Source: Syntrophomonas sp.
Lineage (GTDB): Bacteria; Bacillota; Syntrophomonadia; Syntrophomonadales; Syntrophomonadaceae
DNA: 64,000 nucleotides
Reading direction: 5' to 3'
Assembly (NCBI GenBank): GCA_016841245.1
Contig: JAENZN010000006.1
Span: 62,001 to 126,000 of the forward strand
Every line of letters starts with the position of its first letter. Within the stretch, counting starts at the first letter, position 1. Below are positions 24,898 through 34,964 of the stretch, piece by piece. Below the pieces are notes generated by a model. That model saw only the letters and a list, made by a program, of their open reading frames with translations, had not been told where the DNA came from and did not search any database. The position numbers and the translations under genes are program-made.

Positions 24898-27522
24898 TTG
24901 AATATAATAACTTCGCATAATGCTCTGGATTTTGATGGCTTGGCTTCCATGGTGGCCGCAGGCATTCTTTATCCTTCGGCGGTAAAGGTGTTTTCTGGTA
25001 CCTTATCCAGGCATGTTAAGAAATTTATGGCTTTATACAAGGACTTAATTAACATAAAAACACCTAAGGAGATAGATTTGGATCAAATACAGCGTATGAT
25101 AGTGGTGGATACTGCCAGTATCAACCGGCTGGGACATCTGAAGAATATTGCGGCCCGTGAAAACATGGAGTTTTATATTTATGATCATCATCCGGAATCT
25201 GAAGATAATCTGATTGGAGATATTGTGGAAATACACCAGGTAGGAGCGGCAACTACTATTCTGGTAGAAGAAATAAAAAAACAGCATATTCCCATTAGCC
25301 CTTTTGATGCTACAATTTTGGCCCTGGGTATATATGAGGATACCGGCAGCCTGCTGTTTACTTCCACTACTCCCCAGGACATTGAAGCAGCCGCTTACCT
25401 CCTGGGAATGGGTGCTAATCTTTCAGTAGTAGCCAACTTTATGGAGCAGTCCTTCTCGGGTGAACAGAGGCAGCTTTTACAGGATTTGTTAAAGAATACC
25501 AGGCATTATAATATCAAAAATACGGAAATAATTATTTCTCACACTACTACCGATGAGTTCATACATGGGCTGGACGCATTGACCCACCGCTTGCTGGAAG
25601 TAGAGAACGCAGAGGTAGCCTTTGTGGCAGCAGCTATGAAGGGAAAGACTTATGTAGTGGGAAGAAGCCGCAGTAATAATATCAATGTCAACGAAGTGCT
25701 GCACCAACTCGGCGGTCGGGGCCATGCTAAAGCTGCCTCAGCAACAGTAAAAGATATGGAATTAGAGAAGATTATTGATACCATACTAAGTGAAGCCGAA
25801 AATAAGGCCAAACCTGGACTCCTGGCCCGTGACATCATGTCCAGCCCGGTAAAAACCTTGTCCGGAGATATCAGCATGGAAGAAGCGGGTAAGACCATGC
25901 TCCGGTATGGCCATACCGGCATGCCGGTGGTAGATGGAGATAGGATGATAGGGGTCATTTCCAGGCGAGACGTGGGGAAAGCCAGAGTTCATGAACTTGC
26001 CCATGCACCAGTAAAAGGATTCATGACCAGTGGGGTATGGACCGCAACTCCAGATACTCCGGTAAATGAAATTCAAAAATTAATGGTCGAATACGATATA
26101 GGTAGATTACCGATAGTTGAAAACGGCAGATTGTTTGGTATTGTATCCCGTACCGATATATTAAGGACTCTGCATGGGGATGAATATCCTGAAGATCACG
26201 AAGTACTATATTCTTCTGGAGGAGCAGAGCAGGAAAATTGTTTAAATCTTATGCAGGATCGCCTGCCAGCCAGGATACTATCTACTTTAAGAATTGCCGG
26301 ACAGATAGCCGAGGAAATGGAGTCCAGGGTATACTGTGTAGGAGGATTTGTCCGGGATCTATTTCTAAGGCTGCCTGATTTTGATGTGGATCTGGTAGTA
26401 GAAGGAGACGGAATTGTCCTGGCTAATAAATTGGCGGAAAGATTAGGGGGGAAAGCCAGAATTCATGATAGATTTAAAACCGCGGTTATTACCTTGCCAG
26501 ATGGATTGAGGGTTGATGTAGCAACTGCTAGAACCGAATACTATGAATTCCCGGCTGCCCTTCCCAATGTAGAGCGAGCTTCGATTAAAGAGGATCTATA
26601 TAGAAGAGACTTTACTATAAATACCCTGGCAGTAGCGTTAAACCCTGATGAATTCGGTGAGCTGATAGATTATTTTGGAGGTCGAAAAGACCTGGAAAAA
26701 GGATATATAAAAATATTGTATAATCTCAGTTTTGTAGAAGATCCTACCAGGATTTTGAGGGCCATACGTTTTGAACAGAGATATAAATTTAACATAGAAC
26801 CGGATACTTTGAAGTTCGCCCGGGATGCTATTGAACGCCGGCTGCTGGATAAATTATCGTATGCACGTATTATGCATGAACTTATATTGATCCTGGACGA
26901 AAAAGACCCGGTACCATCACTGGAACGGATGAAGGAAATAGGGGTATGGGACTATGTATTTCCAGAAATTGACCTGGATCGACTGGATTGGAATGAACTG
27001 CGCCGTATTCCGGTTATAAATGCCTGGTGGAATGAAAGATATCAGATGACCAATATTAAACCGTGGCTCATATATTTAATGCTTATGGTATCTGATATTC
27101 CTAAAGAAAAAGCACTGCCAGCAATACAGAGATTTTTTACTTCTCGCGAAGTAGCTAAATCTGTGGAAGAATCATTCCTGGCTCCGGAACTGGCTGAATA
27201 TTTCTTGAGTCAGGATAATCTGGCGGCCAGTATCATAGATGAACACATTGCTAACTGGAGCTGGGAAGGTATCATCTTTCTCTTGCGCTGCATCAAAGAT
27301 GAAAGTACCTGGAAGAAAGTAGTCAGCTACCTGGATTTAAAAAGGGAAGTTAAGCTGGCAACCAGCGGACAGGATTTGAAGGAGCTGGGGTTAAAACCCG
27401 GACCGATGTATAGTGTTTTGCTGGCGGAGTTGTATAAGATGAAACTTGACGGTAAAATCAGTACCAGAGAAGAAGAATTGAAAATGTTAAAAAATATGCT
27501 GGAGGAGGAAAAATTTATATAA
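24898..27522 (+). CDS. DHH phosphoesterase-CBS-tRNA nucleotidyltransferase fusion
   Basis: This 874-residue protein joins three modules: a DHH/DHHA1 phosphoesterase (HNALDFDG near residue 7, VVDTASINR, YDHHPES, and GGRGHAKAAS near 270); a CBS pair (about 310-430, ARDIMSSPVKTL and VKGFMTSGVW); and a poly(A) polymerase-type head with VGGFVRDLFL and DFDVDLVV plus the RNA-binding domain (IKEDLYRRDFTINTLA, EDPTRILRAIRFEQR). Such fusions act as A-adding or CCA-adding enzymes in some bacteria. The TTG at 24898 is chosen because AAGGAGGAG lies 8 bases upstream; the preceding open frame has no similarity. The next gene starts at its stop codon. Confidence 0.92.
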   Translation: MNIITSHNALDFDGLASMVAAGILYPSAVKVFSGTLSRHVKKFMALYKDLINIKTPKEIDLDQIQRMIVVDTASINRLGHLKNIAARENMEFYIYDHHPESEDNLIGDIVEIHQVGAATTILVEEIKKQHIPISPFDATILALGIYEDTGSLLFTSTTPQDIEAAAYLLGMGANLSVVANFMEQSFSGEQRQLLQDLLKNTRHYNIKNTEIIISHTTTDEFIHGLDALTHRLLEVENAEVAFVAAAMKGKTYVVGRSRSNNINVNEVLHQLGGRGHAKAASATVKDMELEKIIDTILSEAENKAKPGLLARDIMSSPVKTLSGDISMEEAGKTMLRYGHTGMPVVDGDRMIGVISRRDVGKARVHELAHAPVKGFMTSGVWTATPDTPVNEIQKLMVEYDIGRLPIVENGRLFGIVSRTDILRTLHGDEYPEDHEVLYSSGGAEQENCLNLMQDRLPARILSTLRIAGQIAEEMESRVYCVGGFVRDLFLRLPDFDVDLVVEGDGIVLANKLAERLGGKARIHDRFKTAVITLPDGLRVDVATARTEYYEFPAALPNVERASIKEDLYRRDFTINTLAVALNPDEFGELIDYFGGRKDLEKGYIKILYNLSFVEDPTRILRAIRFEQRYKFNIEPDTLKFARDAIERRLLDKLSYARIMHELILILDEKDPVPSLERMKEIGVWDYVFPEIDLDRLDWNELRRIPVINAWWNERYQMTNIKPWLIYLMLMVSDIPKEKALPAIQRFFTSREVAKSVEESFLAPELAEYFLSQDNLAASIIDEHIANWSWEGIIFLLRCIKDESTWKKVVSYLDLKREVKLATSGQDLKELGLKPGPMYSVLLAELYKMKLDGKISTREEELKMLKNMLEEEKFI

Positions 27523-28175
27523 TGCCACTAAATTATTTGTTTTCCAATCCGGTTGGATTTGTGCAGGAACTGCTCATAATACTACCTGCCCTGTTGATCG
27601 CACTTACATTTCATGAATATGCTCATGGCAAAGTAGCCGATTTACTAGGGGATGATACTCCTTATAATCAGGGCCGTCTGACATTAAACCCTCTGCCGCA
27701 TCTCGATGGGGTTGGTTTTATAATGTTTGCTCTGGCAGGATTCGGTTGGGCAAAACCGGTTCGGGTCAACCCGGTAAATTTTAATAGGAATATCTCAATG
27801 AAAAGGGGAATGATGCTAGTAGCACTGGCAGGACCAGCAATGAATTTGTTGCTAGCATTTATAGGTATGATTTTACTGCGTATAGTTTCCCCATACGCCT
27901 TAACCGATTGGGGAGTCATTGCGGTAGATTTAATTAATCCCTTGATCTTATATAATGTAATTTTGGCAGTATTTAACCTTCTTCCGGTACCACCGTTGGA
28001 CGGATCCAAGATACTCGCTGGTTTGATACCTGATTCGGGGGGGCGTTTGATTTATACACTGGAGAGGTATGGTTTTGTAATTCTTCTAGTGCTTGTATTT
28101 ACTGGCATAGCAGGAGATATATTTCGTCCTATAGCAAATGGGATACTGGGGATTATGTATACTATCATCTTTTAA
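27522..28175 (+). CDS. Site-2 protease family protein (peptidase M50)
   Basis: The 217-residue membrane protein has the zinc-protease signature HEYAHG (about residues 31-36) and the second site NLLPVPPLDGSKI (about 150-162) within four to five membrane segments. This short soluble-domain-free M50 type cleaves within membranes; its substrate is unknown. It overlaps the stop of the preceding gene by one base and lies next to scpA, the usual place in Clostridia. Confidence 0.92.
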   Translation: MPLNYLFSNPVGFVQELLIILPALLIALTFHEYAHGKVADLLGDDTPYNQGRLTLNPLPHLDGVGFIMFALAGFGWAKPVRVNPVNFNRNISMKRGMMLVALAGPAMNLLLAFIGMILLRIVSPYALTDWGVIAVDLINPLILYNVILAVFNLLPVPPLDGSKILAGLIPDSGGRLIYTLERYGFVILLVLVFTGIAGDIFRPIANGILGIMYTIIF

Positions 28176-28193
28176 ATGAAAGCTGGGGATAAA

Positions 28194-28913
28194 ATGGATT
28201 ATGTGGTCGATCTGGATGCATTCCATGGTCCTCTGGACCTTTTATTATATCTGATCGATAGAAATGAGATAGATATTTACGATATCCCGATTGCCAATAT
28301 TACCGGACAGTATCTAGCATACCTGCAGGCCACCGGGGACTTCGATTTGGATAAATTAGGCGATTTCCTGAGTATGGCTTCCTATTTGTTGAATCTCAAG
28401 TCCAAAATGCTTTTGCCCGTTAATGAAGAAGAGGAATTAGAAGAAGATAATGTTGATCCCAGGGAAGAGCTGGTGAAAAAACTTATAGAATATAGACGCT
28501 ATAAAAAAGCTGCAGAATATCTAATGTCCAGGCAGACTGCGGATTTTGACCGGGTATTTTACCGTGCTGCTGATGAACAGGTGCCGGAGCATGAAGAGAT
28601 TGCAGCCGATTTAAAGGTTTTAATCCGGGCTTATCGCAAGGTTATTAAGAGTCTCCCGGAAGAAAGCATAGAACCCTTTCAAATTCCAGAAGGGGATGTT
28701 AATGTAGAAAGTAAGATGGAAGAAATCTTAGAGTGTTTAAAGCTGTCAAAAACCGGGCTTCTCTTTCATGAGTTATTTGCCGGACAGAAAAGAAGACGAG
28801 AAGTAATGGCTTTGTTTATGGCTTTGCTGGAGCTAATTCGTCTTCAGCAGGTAGTGGCGGTACAGGAAAGCTCTTTTTCTGAGATAAAAGTGTGTTTGCG
28901 GGTGGCGATATGA
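28194..28913 (+). CDS. scpA: Segregation and condensation protein A
   Basis: ScpA is the kleisin subunit that bridges the heads of the SMC dimer in chromosome condensation. The 239-residue protein has FHGPLDLLLYLIDRNEIDIYDIPI at the start and a C-terminal winged helix (TGLLFHELFAGQ, MALFMALLELIRLQQV). The ATG at 28194 has GGGGAT upstream and begins just before the family's first strand. scpB starts right after its stop. Confidence 0.96.
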   Translation: MDYVVDLDAFHGPLDLLLYLIDRNEIDIYDIPIANITGQYLAYLQATGDFDLDKLGDFLSMASYLLNLKSKMLLPVNEEEELEEDNVDPREELVKKLIEYRRYKKAAEYLMSRQTADFDRVFYRAADEQVPEHEEIAADLKVLIRAYRKVIKSLPEESIEPFQIPEGDVNVESKMEEILECLKLSKTGLLFHELFAGQKRRREVMALFMALLELIRLQQVVAVQESSFSEIKVCLRVAI

Positions 28914-28914
28914 T

Positions 28915-29427
28915 ATGTTGATGCGTAATGAAATAAAAGCTGCGATTGAAGCCGTCTTGTTTGTCCGAGGGGAACGGGTAGACCTGGATGAATTGGTGGA
29001 GATACTGGAAGTGCCCCTGCTGGACTTAAAGGAGATTATCGAAGAATTAATTGAGGAGTATAATAAGATTAAACGGGGAATACAGATAGTAGCGGTAGAC
29101 CATGGATATTTGATGTGTACCAGACCAGATTACGGGGATATACTGGCTAGAATGGAGAAAACGTCTCAAAAAAGGCTATCTCCGGCGGCGGTAGAGGCTC
29201 TGGCTATAGTTGCTTACCGTCAGCCTATTACCAGATCAGAGGTCGAAAGCATACGGGGAGTGAAGTCAGACCGGGTAATATCCAGCCTGCTGGAAAAGGG
29301 ATTAATCGAAGAAGCGGGTTTTAAACCGGTACCAGGAAAACCGATATTGTACATAACCGGCAGCGAATTTTTGCGGGTATTTGGGCTAAGTAGTTTGAAA
29401 GACCTGCCAGCTGTGGGGGAGGATTAA
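28915..29427 (+). CDS. scpB: Segregation and condensation protein B
   Basis: ScpB binds ScpA as a dimer in the SMC complex. The 170-residue protein has two winged-helix domains: AIEAVLFVRGERVDLDEL at the start and SPAAVEALAIVAYRQPITRSEVE in the second, with the ending GKPILYITGSEFLRVFGL. It starts one base after scpA, so translation is likely coupled. Confidence 0.96.
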   Translation: MLMRNEIKAAIEAVLFVRGERVDLDELVEILEVPLLDLKEIIEELIEEYNKIKRGIQIVAVDHGYLMCTRPDYGDILARMEKTSQKRLSPAAVEALAIVAYRQPITRSEVESIRGVKSDRVISSLLEKGLIEEAGFKPVPGKPILYITGSEFLRVFGLSSLKDLPAVGED

Positions 29428-29430
29428 AGA

Positions 29431-29991
29431 ATGACGGAAAAATCGCTGGAAGAAGAAATAAAGATACAAGCGCAGAAATCCAAGAAACTAGCACGCTATA
29501 TGAGCAGTACCCAGGATCTAGTAGAAAACCAGATACGTAAGGCCATGGAAAAAGGGGAATTTGATAATCTGGAAGGGGCCGGTCAACCACTTCGTTTTGA
29601 TGAAAATCCCTATGAACCACCGGAAGTCAGAATGATTAATAAAATTTTGAAAGATAATGATTTCGCTCCTTATTGGATAGAACTGGGCAAAGAAATCGAC
29701 CGGGACTGGGAGAAACTCCAGAGTGATGTGGAATATTTCAAACGTTACACCTCTATCATGCTAAGCAGTAAACGGGAGAAAATGGCCCTTAATAGATATG
29801 AGAGCAAAAAGGCTTACTTTTTTTCAGAAAAACGCAGAGAACTTGAGAAAATCAGTAAAAAAATTATTAATTATAACTTGCATTGCCCTACTTACAGGCT
29901 GGGAAGGGCGAATCTACTGGTAGATGATGAGATGTATAAGATAATCATATCACTTGAAACCCTTATCGAAGAAATGCTGAATAAGGATTAG
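29431..29991 (+). CDS. DUF1992 (DnaJ homologue subfamily C28-like) protein
   Basis: The 186-residue soluble, charged protein has the DUF1992 core: QDLVENQIRKAMEKGEFDNLEGAG followed by QPL and a PYEPPEVRMINKILKDN segment. The family is found alone in bacteria and attached to J-domains in eukaryotes; its role is not known. It starts 4 bases after scpB, with GGGGGAGG upstream. Confidence 0.88.
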   Translation: MTEKSLEEEIKIQAQKSKKLARYMSSTQDLVENQIRKAMEKGEFDNLEGAGQPLRFDENPYEPPEVRMINKILKDNDFAPYWIELGKEIDRDWEKLQSDVEYFKRYTSIMLSSKREKMALNRYESKKAYFFSEKRRELEKISKKIINYNLHCPTYRLGRANLLVDDEMYKIIISLETLIEEMLNKD

Positions 29992-30044
29992 CTGTATAAG
30001 CCATGATCCAGTGGGCACAATAGGTAAAAACAGGAGAAAATACC

Positions 30045-30638
30045 ATGCCCTATTTATATTATGGATTAATTGTGCTTATTTTTTTTATTTTTTTGAATAG
30101 CAATATTCAAGTTACTTTTAATGCGGTTTATAACAGCAGCGATGGACAGATTAAAGTACAGTTAATGGTTTTTAATCGAATTCACCGGGAACAGAGTTAT
30201 CCCTTAGGCGGGATGCAGTTTATAATTTCCCAACTCTCTGCTCCCCGGACATCAAAAAACAAGTCCCAGTCAAGAGTGCCCATAAGCCAGTCTATTAAAA
30301 TGATATCTATATTATGCAAACATCTTTATATTCAAGAATTTAAATGGCATACTATCATCGGTACCGGAGATGCCATGTATACCGCACTCAGTTTTGGAAG
30401 TATGTGGGCCTTGAAAGGAACGCTGATTAGCCTTTTTACCTGTTTGAGCACTGCCAAAACAGTAATAGTAGATATACAGCCGGACTTTGATAACAATAGG
30501 ATATACAGCGATTTTCATTGTATATTTAAGCTCAGGATAGTACATATTATGCTTATAGCCATCCATATTACTTGGTTTAAAATCAGGAGGTATTTAAATG
30601 GATACACAGCGGCAGGAAAACCCCAGCCATCCCATTGA
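30045..30638 (+). CDS. DUF2953 domain membrane protein
   Basis: The 197-residue protein has an N-terminal membrane helix (YYGLIVLIFFIFL) and the DUF2953 pattern: a beta-rich stretch, then FKWHTIIGTGDAMYTALSFGSMWALKG and VDIQPDFDNNRIYSDFHCIFKLRI, ending in a second hydrophobic helix. In spore-formers this family commonly precedes the ytfJ-type gene, as here, which suggests a sporulation link. ACAGGAG lies before the ATG. Its 3' end overlaps the next gene by 41 bases. Confidence 0.85.
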   Translation: MPYLYYGLIVLIFFIFLNSNIQVTFNAVYNSSDGQIKVQLMVFNRIHREQSYPLGGMQFIISQLSAPRTSKNKSQSRVPISQSIKMISILCKHLYIQEFKWHTIIGTGDAMYTALSFGSMWALKGTLISLFTCLSTAKTVIVDIQPDFDNNRIYSDFHCIFKLRIVHIMLIAIHITWFKIRRYLNGYTAAGKPQPSH

Positions 30639-31023
30639 AGGCTTAATGAATACCGCCATGCAAAGTATAAAAGAAATGGTTGACGTCAATACGGTGGTAG
30701 GTGATGCGGTAGAGACCAATGATGGTACCGTGATCATACCTGTTTCACAGGTAGCCTGTGGATTTGCTGCCGGCGGAGGAGAATATGATGCCAGCGGCAG
30801 TGCCGGAGGCAAAAATCAGGAACTGCCATTTGCAGGCGGCAGCGGTGCCGGGGTATCAGTTAAACCAGTGGGATTTCTAGTAGTAAGAATGAATGACGTA
30901 AGACTAATATCAACTTCGGGCAATATGCTGGCCGAGAGATTAATTGACATCGTACCCCAGATGGTTGATAAGCTGGAAAACCTTTTCCCTCAACACTCTC
31001 ACAAGCAATCTGATCACCAATAA
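30598..31023 (+). CDS. ytfJ: YtfJ/GerW-type sporulation protein
   Basis: The 141-residue protein has the family features: HPIEGLMNTAMQSIKEMVDVNTVVG at the start, DGTVIIPVSQVACGFAAGGGEY, and a Gly-rich stretch ending in GAGVSVKPVGFLVV. GerW/YtfJ is a forespore protein needed for normal germination in Bacillus. AGGAGG lies upstream inside the overlapping DUF2953 gene. A strong terminator follows, so it closes the cluster that began near 24.9 kb. Confidence 0.93.
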   Translation: MDTQRQENPSHPIEGLMNTAMQSIKEMVDVNTVVGDAVETNDGTVIIPVSQVACGFAAGGGEYDASGSAGGKNQELPFAGGSGAGVSVKPVGFLVVRMNDVRLISTSGNMLAERLIDIVPQMVDKLENLFPQHSHKQSDHQ

Positions 31024-31039
31024 AACCCCGGATTTTGAA

Positions 31040-31082
31040 GGATAGAACCGTTCGCAGTATATCGGACGGTTCTATTTTTTTG
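31040..31082 (+). terminator. Intrinsic terminator after the ytfJ-type gene
   Basis: ATAGAACCGT and ACGGTTCTAT form a 10-base stem with a 14-base loop, followed by TTTTTTTG. Confidence 0.9.
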
Positions 31083-31125
31083 TGTGCAGACATACCCTTC
31101 AAATGAGAAAGCCTTTGTGGGAGGG

Positions 31126-31722
31126 ATGAATTTGTTGAATGTAATCTGGCTGCTGCTTCTGGCCACAGGAATCGTGGTTGCTGCTTTGAATGGTAATATC
31201 GAAGTGGTTACCGAAGCAGCGTTGGGCGCGGCCAAAGGTGCAGTGGAAGTGTGCTTTGATCTGGTGGGAGTTATGGCTTTGTGGCTGGGTATCATGAAGA
31301 TCGCTGAAAAGGGCGGTCTGGTGCAGAGTCTGGCCAGGTTGTTAAGACCGATAACGGTCAGGTTGTTTCCCAGCGTACCATCCCACCACCCGGCTATGGG
31401 AACAATCATATTAAACTTGAGTGCTAATATGTTGGGGCTGGGTAATGCAGCGACTCCGTTTGGCATGAAAGCCATGCAGGAATTGCAGGAGTTAAACCAG
31501 GAGTCGGATGAGGCCTCTGAAGCTATGTGCACCTTTCTCGCCCTGAACACCTCCTGTATAACCTTGATCCCCGCTACCATAATTGCGGTTCGTTTTTCAT
31601 TTAGTTCTGCTAATGCTACTGAAATAGTAGGCGCCTGTATTTTTTCTACGGCCATTAGTATGGTGATCGCAGTATACCTTGACTACTGGTTCAGAACCAA
31701 GAGCCGTTGGAGGAAGAAATAG
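31126..31722 (+). CDS. spmA: Spore maturation protein A
   Basis: SpmA with SpmB is needed for proper dehydration of the spore core and contributes to heat resistance; both belong to the nucleoside-recognition (gate) membrane family. The protein of about 198 residues has several membrane helices and the motifs GLGNAATPFGMKAMQEL and NTSCITLIPATIIAVR. GGGAGGG lies directly against the ATG at 31126; TTG codons at 31132 or 31135 have better spacing, so the exact start is open by up to three codons. spmB follows with a one-base gap. Confidence 0.94.
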   Translation: MNLLNVIWLLLLATGIVVAALNGNIEVVTEAALGAAKGAVEVCFDLVGVMALWLGIMKIAEKGGLVQSLARLLRPITVRLFPSVPSHHPAMGTIILNLSANMLGLGNAATPFGMKAMQELQELNQESDEASEAMCTFLALNTSCITLIPATIIAVRFSFSSANATEIVGACIFSTAISMVIAVYLDYWFRTKSRWRKK

Positions 31723-31723
31723 G

Positions 31724-32260
31724 ATGCTCCATACCTTATTAAGCCTGGTATCCAAATGGGCGATACCGGTTTTATTACTTACGGTGCCCATCTATGGGCA
31801 TATGAAAAAGGTGCCCGTCTATGAAGCCTTTGTTGAAGGAGCCGAAGAAGGATTTACAACTGCGGTAAAGATCATACCTTTTCTGGTAGGGATGATGGTT
31901 GCTATATCTGTGTTCCGGGCTTCGGGAGCTATGGATTATCTGAGTATGATCCTGGATCCAATAACTTCCAGGATCGGTGCACCATCAGAAGTTTTACCTC
32001 TGGCTATCATGCGTCCTATGTCAGGAAGTGCAGTCTTGGGAATGGCTACCGAACTAATGAGGGTTTACGGGCCGGACTCATTTATCGGCAGGCTGGCATC
32101 TGTCATGCAGGGAACAACTGATACAACCTTTTTTATACTTACAGTATATTTTGGTTCGGTTGGAATTAAGAAATACCGGTATGCAATCGTTACCGGACTT
32201 ACTGCAGATATAACCGGTTTTCTAGCTTCGGTTTATATATGCAACTTGTTATTCAGGTAA
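31724..32260 (+). CDS. spmB: Spore maturation protein B
   Basis: The 178-residue partner of SpmA is a multi-pass membrane protein with YEAFVEGAEEGFTTAVKIIPFLVGM near the start and LPLAIMRPMSGSAVLGMATEL and MQGTTDTTFFILTVYFGSVG further on. The ATG at 31724 follows the spmA stop and has GGAGGAAG upstream. The REP-like palindrome directly after it can serve as a terminator. Confidence 0.95.
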   Translation: MLHTLLSLVSKWAIPVLLLTVPIYGHMKKVPVYEAFVEGAEEGFTTAVKIIPFLVGMMVAISVFRASGAMDYLSMILDPITSRIGAPSEVLPLAIMRPMSGSAVLGMATELMRVYGPDSFIGRLASVMQGTTDTTFFILTVYFGSVGIKKYRYAIVTGLTADITGFLASVYICNLLFR

Positions 32261-32268
32261 TCATGTGG

Positions 32269-32343
32269 TGTGTCACGGGGACGGTTCTTTTGACACACCA
32301 ACTGGCATTTAGAGTGTGTCAAAAGAACCGTCCCCGTGACACA
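32269..32343. repeat. REP-like perfect 30-base inverted repeat
   Basis: The arms 32269-32298 and 32314-32343 are perfect inverse complements (core CACGGGGACGGTTCTTTTG) with a 15-base loop. As I recall, intergenic palindromes with this core are common in Clostridia and resemble those mobilised by IS200-like (Y1) transposases; no transposase gene is in the window. It lies between spmB and fhs. Confidence 0.7.
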
Positions 32344-32580
32344 TTTTGTGGAGTGTATGATTGACAAGTTTATGTTTAACAATAGCCTTAGAGAATAAGC
32401 GAATCCGAGTATATTCCAAATATTTGACACAAATTGCTGAATTGTGCCATTTTTAGCTTCCAGAATTGTATTCATGTATGATAAATTTATAAAAGTAGAT
32501 TAAAATAAATAATGGAATTTAGATTTGGTACAGGAATATTATAATCAGCTGGGATTAAGCTGTTAGGAGGTTATAAATTA

Positions 32581-34248
32581 ATGAAGACGGATATCGAGAT
32601 AGCACAGGAAGCAGACATGAAACCTATTCTGGAGATCGCAGAATCAATCGGATTGAATGAAGATGATTTAGAAATGTATGGGAAGTATAAGGCCAAGGTT
32701 TCGCTGGATGTGTGGAACAGGTTAAAAGATAAGCCTTCTGGGAAAGTGGTACTGGTTACGGCGATTAACCCTACTCCAGCCGGCGAAGGGAAAACTACCA
32801 ACACGGTTGGCTTGGGGATGGCCTTGAACCGGCTGGGCAAGAGGGCCATCCTGGCTTTGCGCGAGCCTTCTCTTGGCCCCAGTTTTGGAATTAAAGGTGG
32901 AGCTGCGGGCGGTGGATATTCACAACTGCTTCCCATGGAAGATATAAACTTGCATTTTACCGGGGACATCCATGCTGTATCGACTGCGCACAATCTGCTG
33001 GCTGCGCTGCTGGACAACCATCTTCATCAGGGCAACGATTTAAATATAGATCCCAGGCAGGTTGTATTTCGTCGGGTTATGGATTTAAATGAAAGAGCAT
33101 TGAGAAATATCGTTCTGGGTCTGGGAGGAAGAATTAATGGAGTTCCTCGGGAATCCGGATTTGACATAAGTGTGGCGTCTGAAGTTATGGCCGCATTATG
33201 CCTGGCATCGGATTTGATGGACCTGAAAGCAAGATTTAAAAAGATGGTAGTGGCGTATACCTATGATGGCAGACCGGTTACAGCGGATGATTTGAAAGCG
33301 GCCGGTTCAATGGCGCTGCTGATGAAAGATGCTATAAAGCCCAACCTGGTTCAAACCCTGGAAAATACACCGGCTTTTGTACATGGCGGACCATTTGCAA
33401 ATATCGCTCATGGTTCAAACAGCATTGTGGCCACTCAAATAGGGATGAAACTGGCCGATTATATGATAACTGAAGCCGGATTTGGTGCTGATCTGGGGGC
33501 CGAAAAGTTTTTTGATATCGTCTGCCGCTATGGTGGGTTTACACCTGATGCCGTAGTATTGGTAGCTACAGTGAGGGCCTTAAAAAATCATGGAGGGGTT
33601 TCTAAAGAAAAGCTGGGGGAAGAGAACATGGAGGCGCTGCAGAAGGGTATCCAGAATCTCGAAAAACAGCTGGAGAATATCAATAAATATGGTGTCCCGG
33701 TAGTAGTGGCATTGAATGAATTTCCTACTGATACTGCAGCTGAGATTGAATATGTTACCAAGCGATGTGTGGAATTAGGTGCAGAGGTGGCCCTCTCACA
33801 GGTTTGGGCTAAAGGAGGAGAAGGCGGAGAAGAACTGGCCAGGAAGGTTATTAAAGCTGCTGAAACTCCGAGTATTTTTAAATTCTTATATGATGATGAC
33901 ATGTCTCTCCAGGAAAAAATTGCAGTGATATGCAAGGAGATATATGGGGCGGATGGGGTGACATACAGTACTGAAGCCCAAAGGATGCTGAATACATACG
34001 AAGAACAAGGGTTTGGGCGGCTGCCGGTATGTATAGCCAAAACCCAATATTCACTCTCAGATAACCCGGATCTGAAGGGGAGGCCGCGAGATTTTACCGT
34101 TTCAATAAAAGAAGTCCGGCTTGCTGCCGGAGCAGGGTTTATAGTAGCTCTGGCAGGTACAGTGATGACCATGCCGGGTCTGGGTAAAACACCTGCTGCT
34201 GAGAATATTGATATCTTAGCTGATGGGCAGATTATAGGCTTGTTTTAA
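32581..34248 (+). CDS. fhs: Formate--tetrahydrofolate ligase
   Basis: Fhs makes 10-formyltetrahydrofolate from formate, tetrahydrofolate and ATP; in this kind of organism it may also run towards formate and ATP. The 555-residue protein has the usual length, the nucleotide-binding loop [15 protein letters not shown] (about residues 65-79), [21 protein letters not shown] and the C-terminal [22 protein letters not shown] lies before the ATG. It stands as a single gene between the REP-like palindrome and folE. Confidence 0.98.
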   Translation: MKTDIEIAQEADMKPILEIAESIGLNEDDLEMYGKYKAKVSLDVWNRLKDKPSGKVVLVTAINPTPAGEGKTTNTVGLGMALNRLGKRAILALREPSLGPSFGIKGGAAGGGYSQLLPMEDINLHFTGDIHAVSTAHNLLAALLDNHLHQGNDLNIDPRQVVFRRVMDLNERALRNIVLGLGGRINGVPRESGFDISVASEVMAALCLASDLMDLKARFKKMVVAYTYDGRPVTADDLKAAGSMALLMKDAIKPNLVQTLENTPAFVHGGPFANIAHGSNSIVATQIGMKLADYMITEAGFGADLGAEKFFDIVCRYGGFTPDAVVLVATVRALKNHGGVSKEKLGEENMEALQKGIQNLEKQLENINKYGVPVVVALNEFPTDTAAEIEYVTKRCVELGAEVALSQVWAKGGEGGEELARKVIKAAETPSIFKFLYDDDMSLQEKIAVICKEIYGADGVTYSTEAQRMLNTYEEQGFGRLPVCIAKTQYSLSDNPDLKGRPRDFTVSIKEVRLAAGAGFIVALAGTVMTMPGLGKTPAAENIDILADGQIIGLF

Positions 34249-34388
34249 CAAGCTGTATGGAATAATCGGTCTGGCTTTTTGACGATTTGATCAACAAGCT
34301 GGAAGAAAGTCCATCTAGCAGGCTGGATTTGATATGCTTGGATGGTTTTTGCTGCTCAGCCAGGACTATGATTAACGGAGGATAACGG

Positions 34389-34964
34389 ATGAAAAAGAAG
34401 AATATTGATAAAAGCAAAATTGAAGCGGCGATGGCTATGATATTAGAAGCCATTGGTGAGGATCCTAAACGTGAGGGGCTAAAGGAAACACCTCGGCGGG
34501 TCGCCAGTATGTATGAAGAGATTTTCTATGGAGTGGATATAGACCCCCAGGAACTGCTGCAGGTATCATTTACAGAGTACCACGATGAATTGGTCCTGGT
34601 TAAAGATATCCCCCTGTATTCCATGTGTGAACATCACTTTTTGCCGTTTTACGGGAAAGCTCATGTAGCATATATCCCCAAAGGCGGGAAAGTAGTAGGG
34701 ATCAGTAAAATCGTCCGGGTAACCGAAGTATATGCCCGCCGACCCCAGCTGCAGGAAAGATTAACTTCACAGATAGCAGATTGTATTCATGACACCTTGA
34801 AACCATATGGAGTAGCAGTCATTATTGAAGCCGAACATATGTGTATGACAATGAGAGGAATTAATAAACCTGGCTCGATTACCGTTACCTCTGCTGTTAG
34901 AGGAACTTTTGAAACTAGAGCTCAGACCAGGAATGAATTATTATCGTTAATTATGAAGAAATAG
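34389..34964 (+). CDS. folE: GTP cyclohydrolase I (type IA)
   Basis: FolE converts GTP to 7,8-dihydroneopterin triphosphate, the entry to folate and, in many bacteria, queuosine synthesis. The 191-residue protein has the zinc and active-site motifs [20 protein letters not shown] (about residues 78-97), [12 protein letters not shown]-like [12 protein letters not shown] and [25 protein letters not shown] lies before the ATG. It follows fhs, so two folate genes are adjacent, although 140 bases separate them. Confidence 0.97.
   Translation: MKKKNIDKSKIEAAMAMILEAIGEDPKREGLKETPRRVASMYEEIFYGVDIDPQELLQVSFTEYHDELVLVKDIPLYSMCEHHFLPFYGKAHVAYIPKGGKVVGISKIVRVTEVYARRPQLQERLTSQIADCIHDTLKPYGVAVIIEAEHMCMTMRGINKPGSITVTSAVRGTFETRAQTRNELLSLIMKK

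Noticed and set aside
30312-30566. Minus-strand frame within the DUF2953 gene
   Set aside because: It lies wholly inside a conserved gene on the other strand and has no ribosome site.
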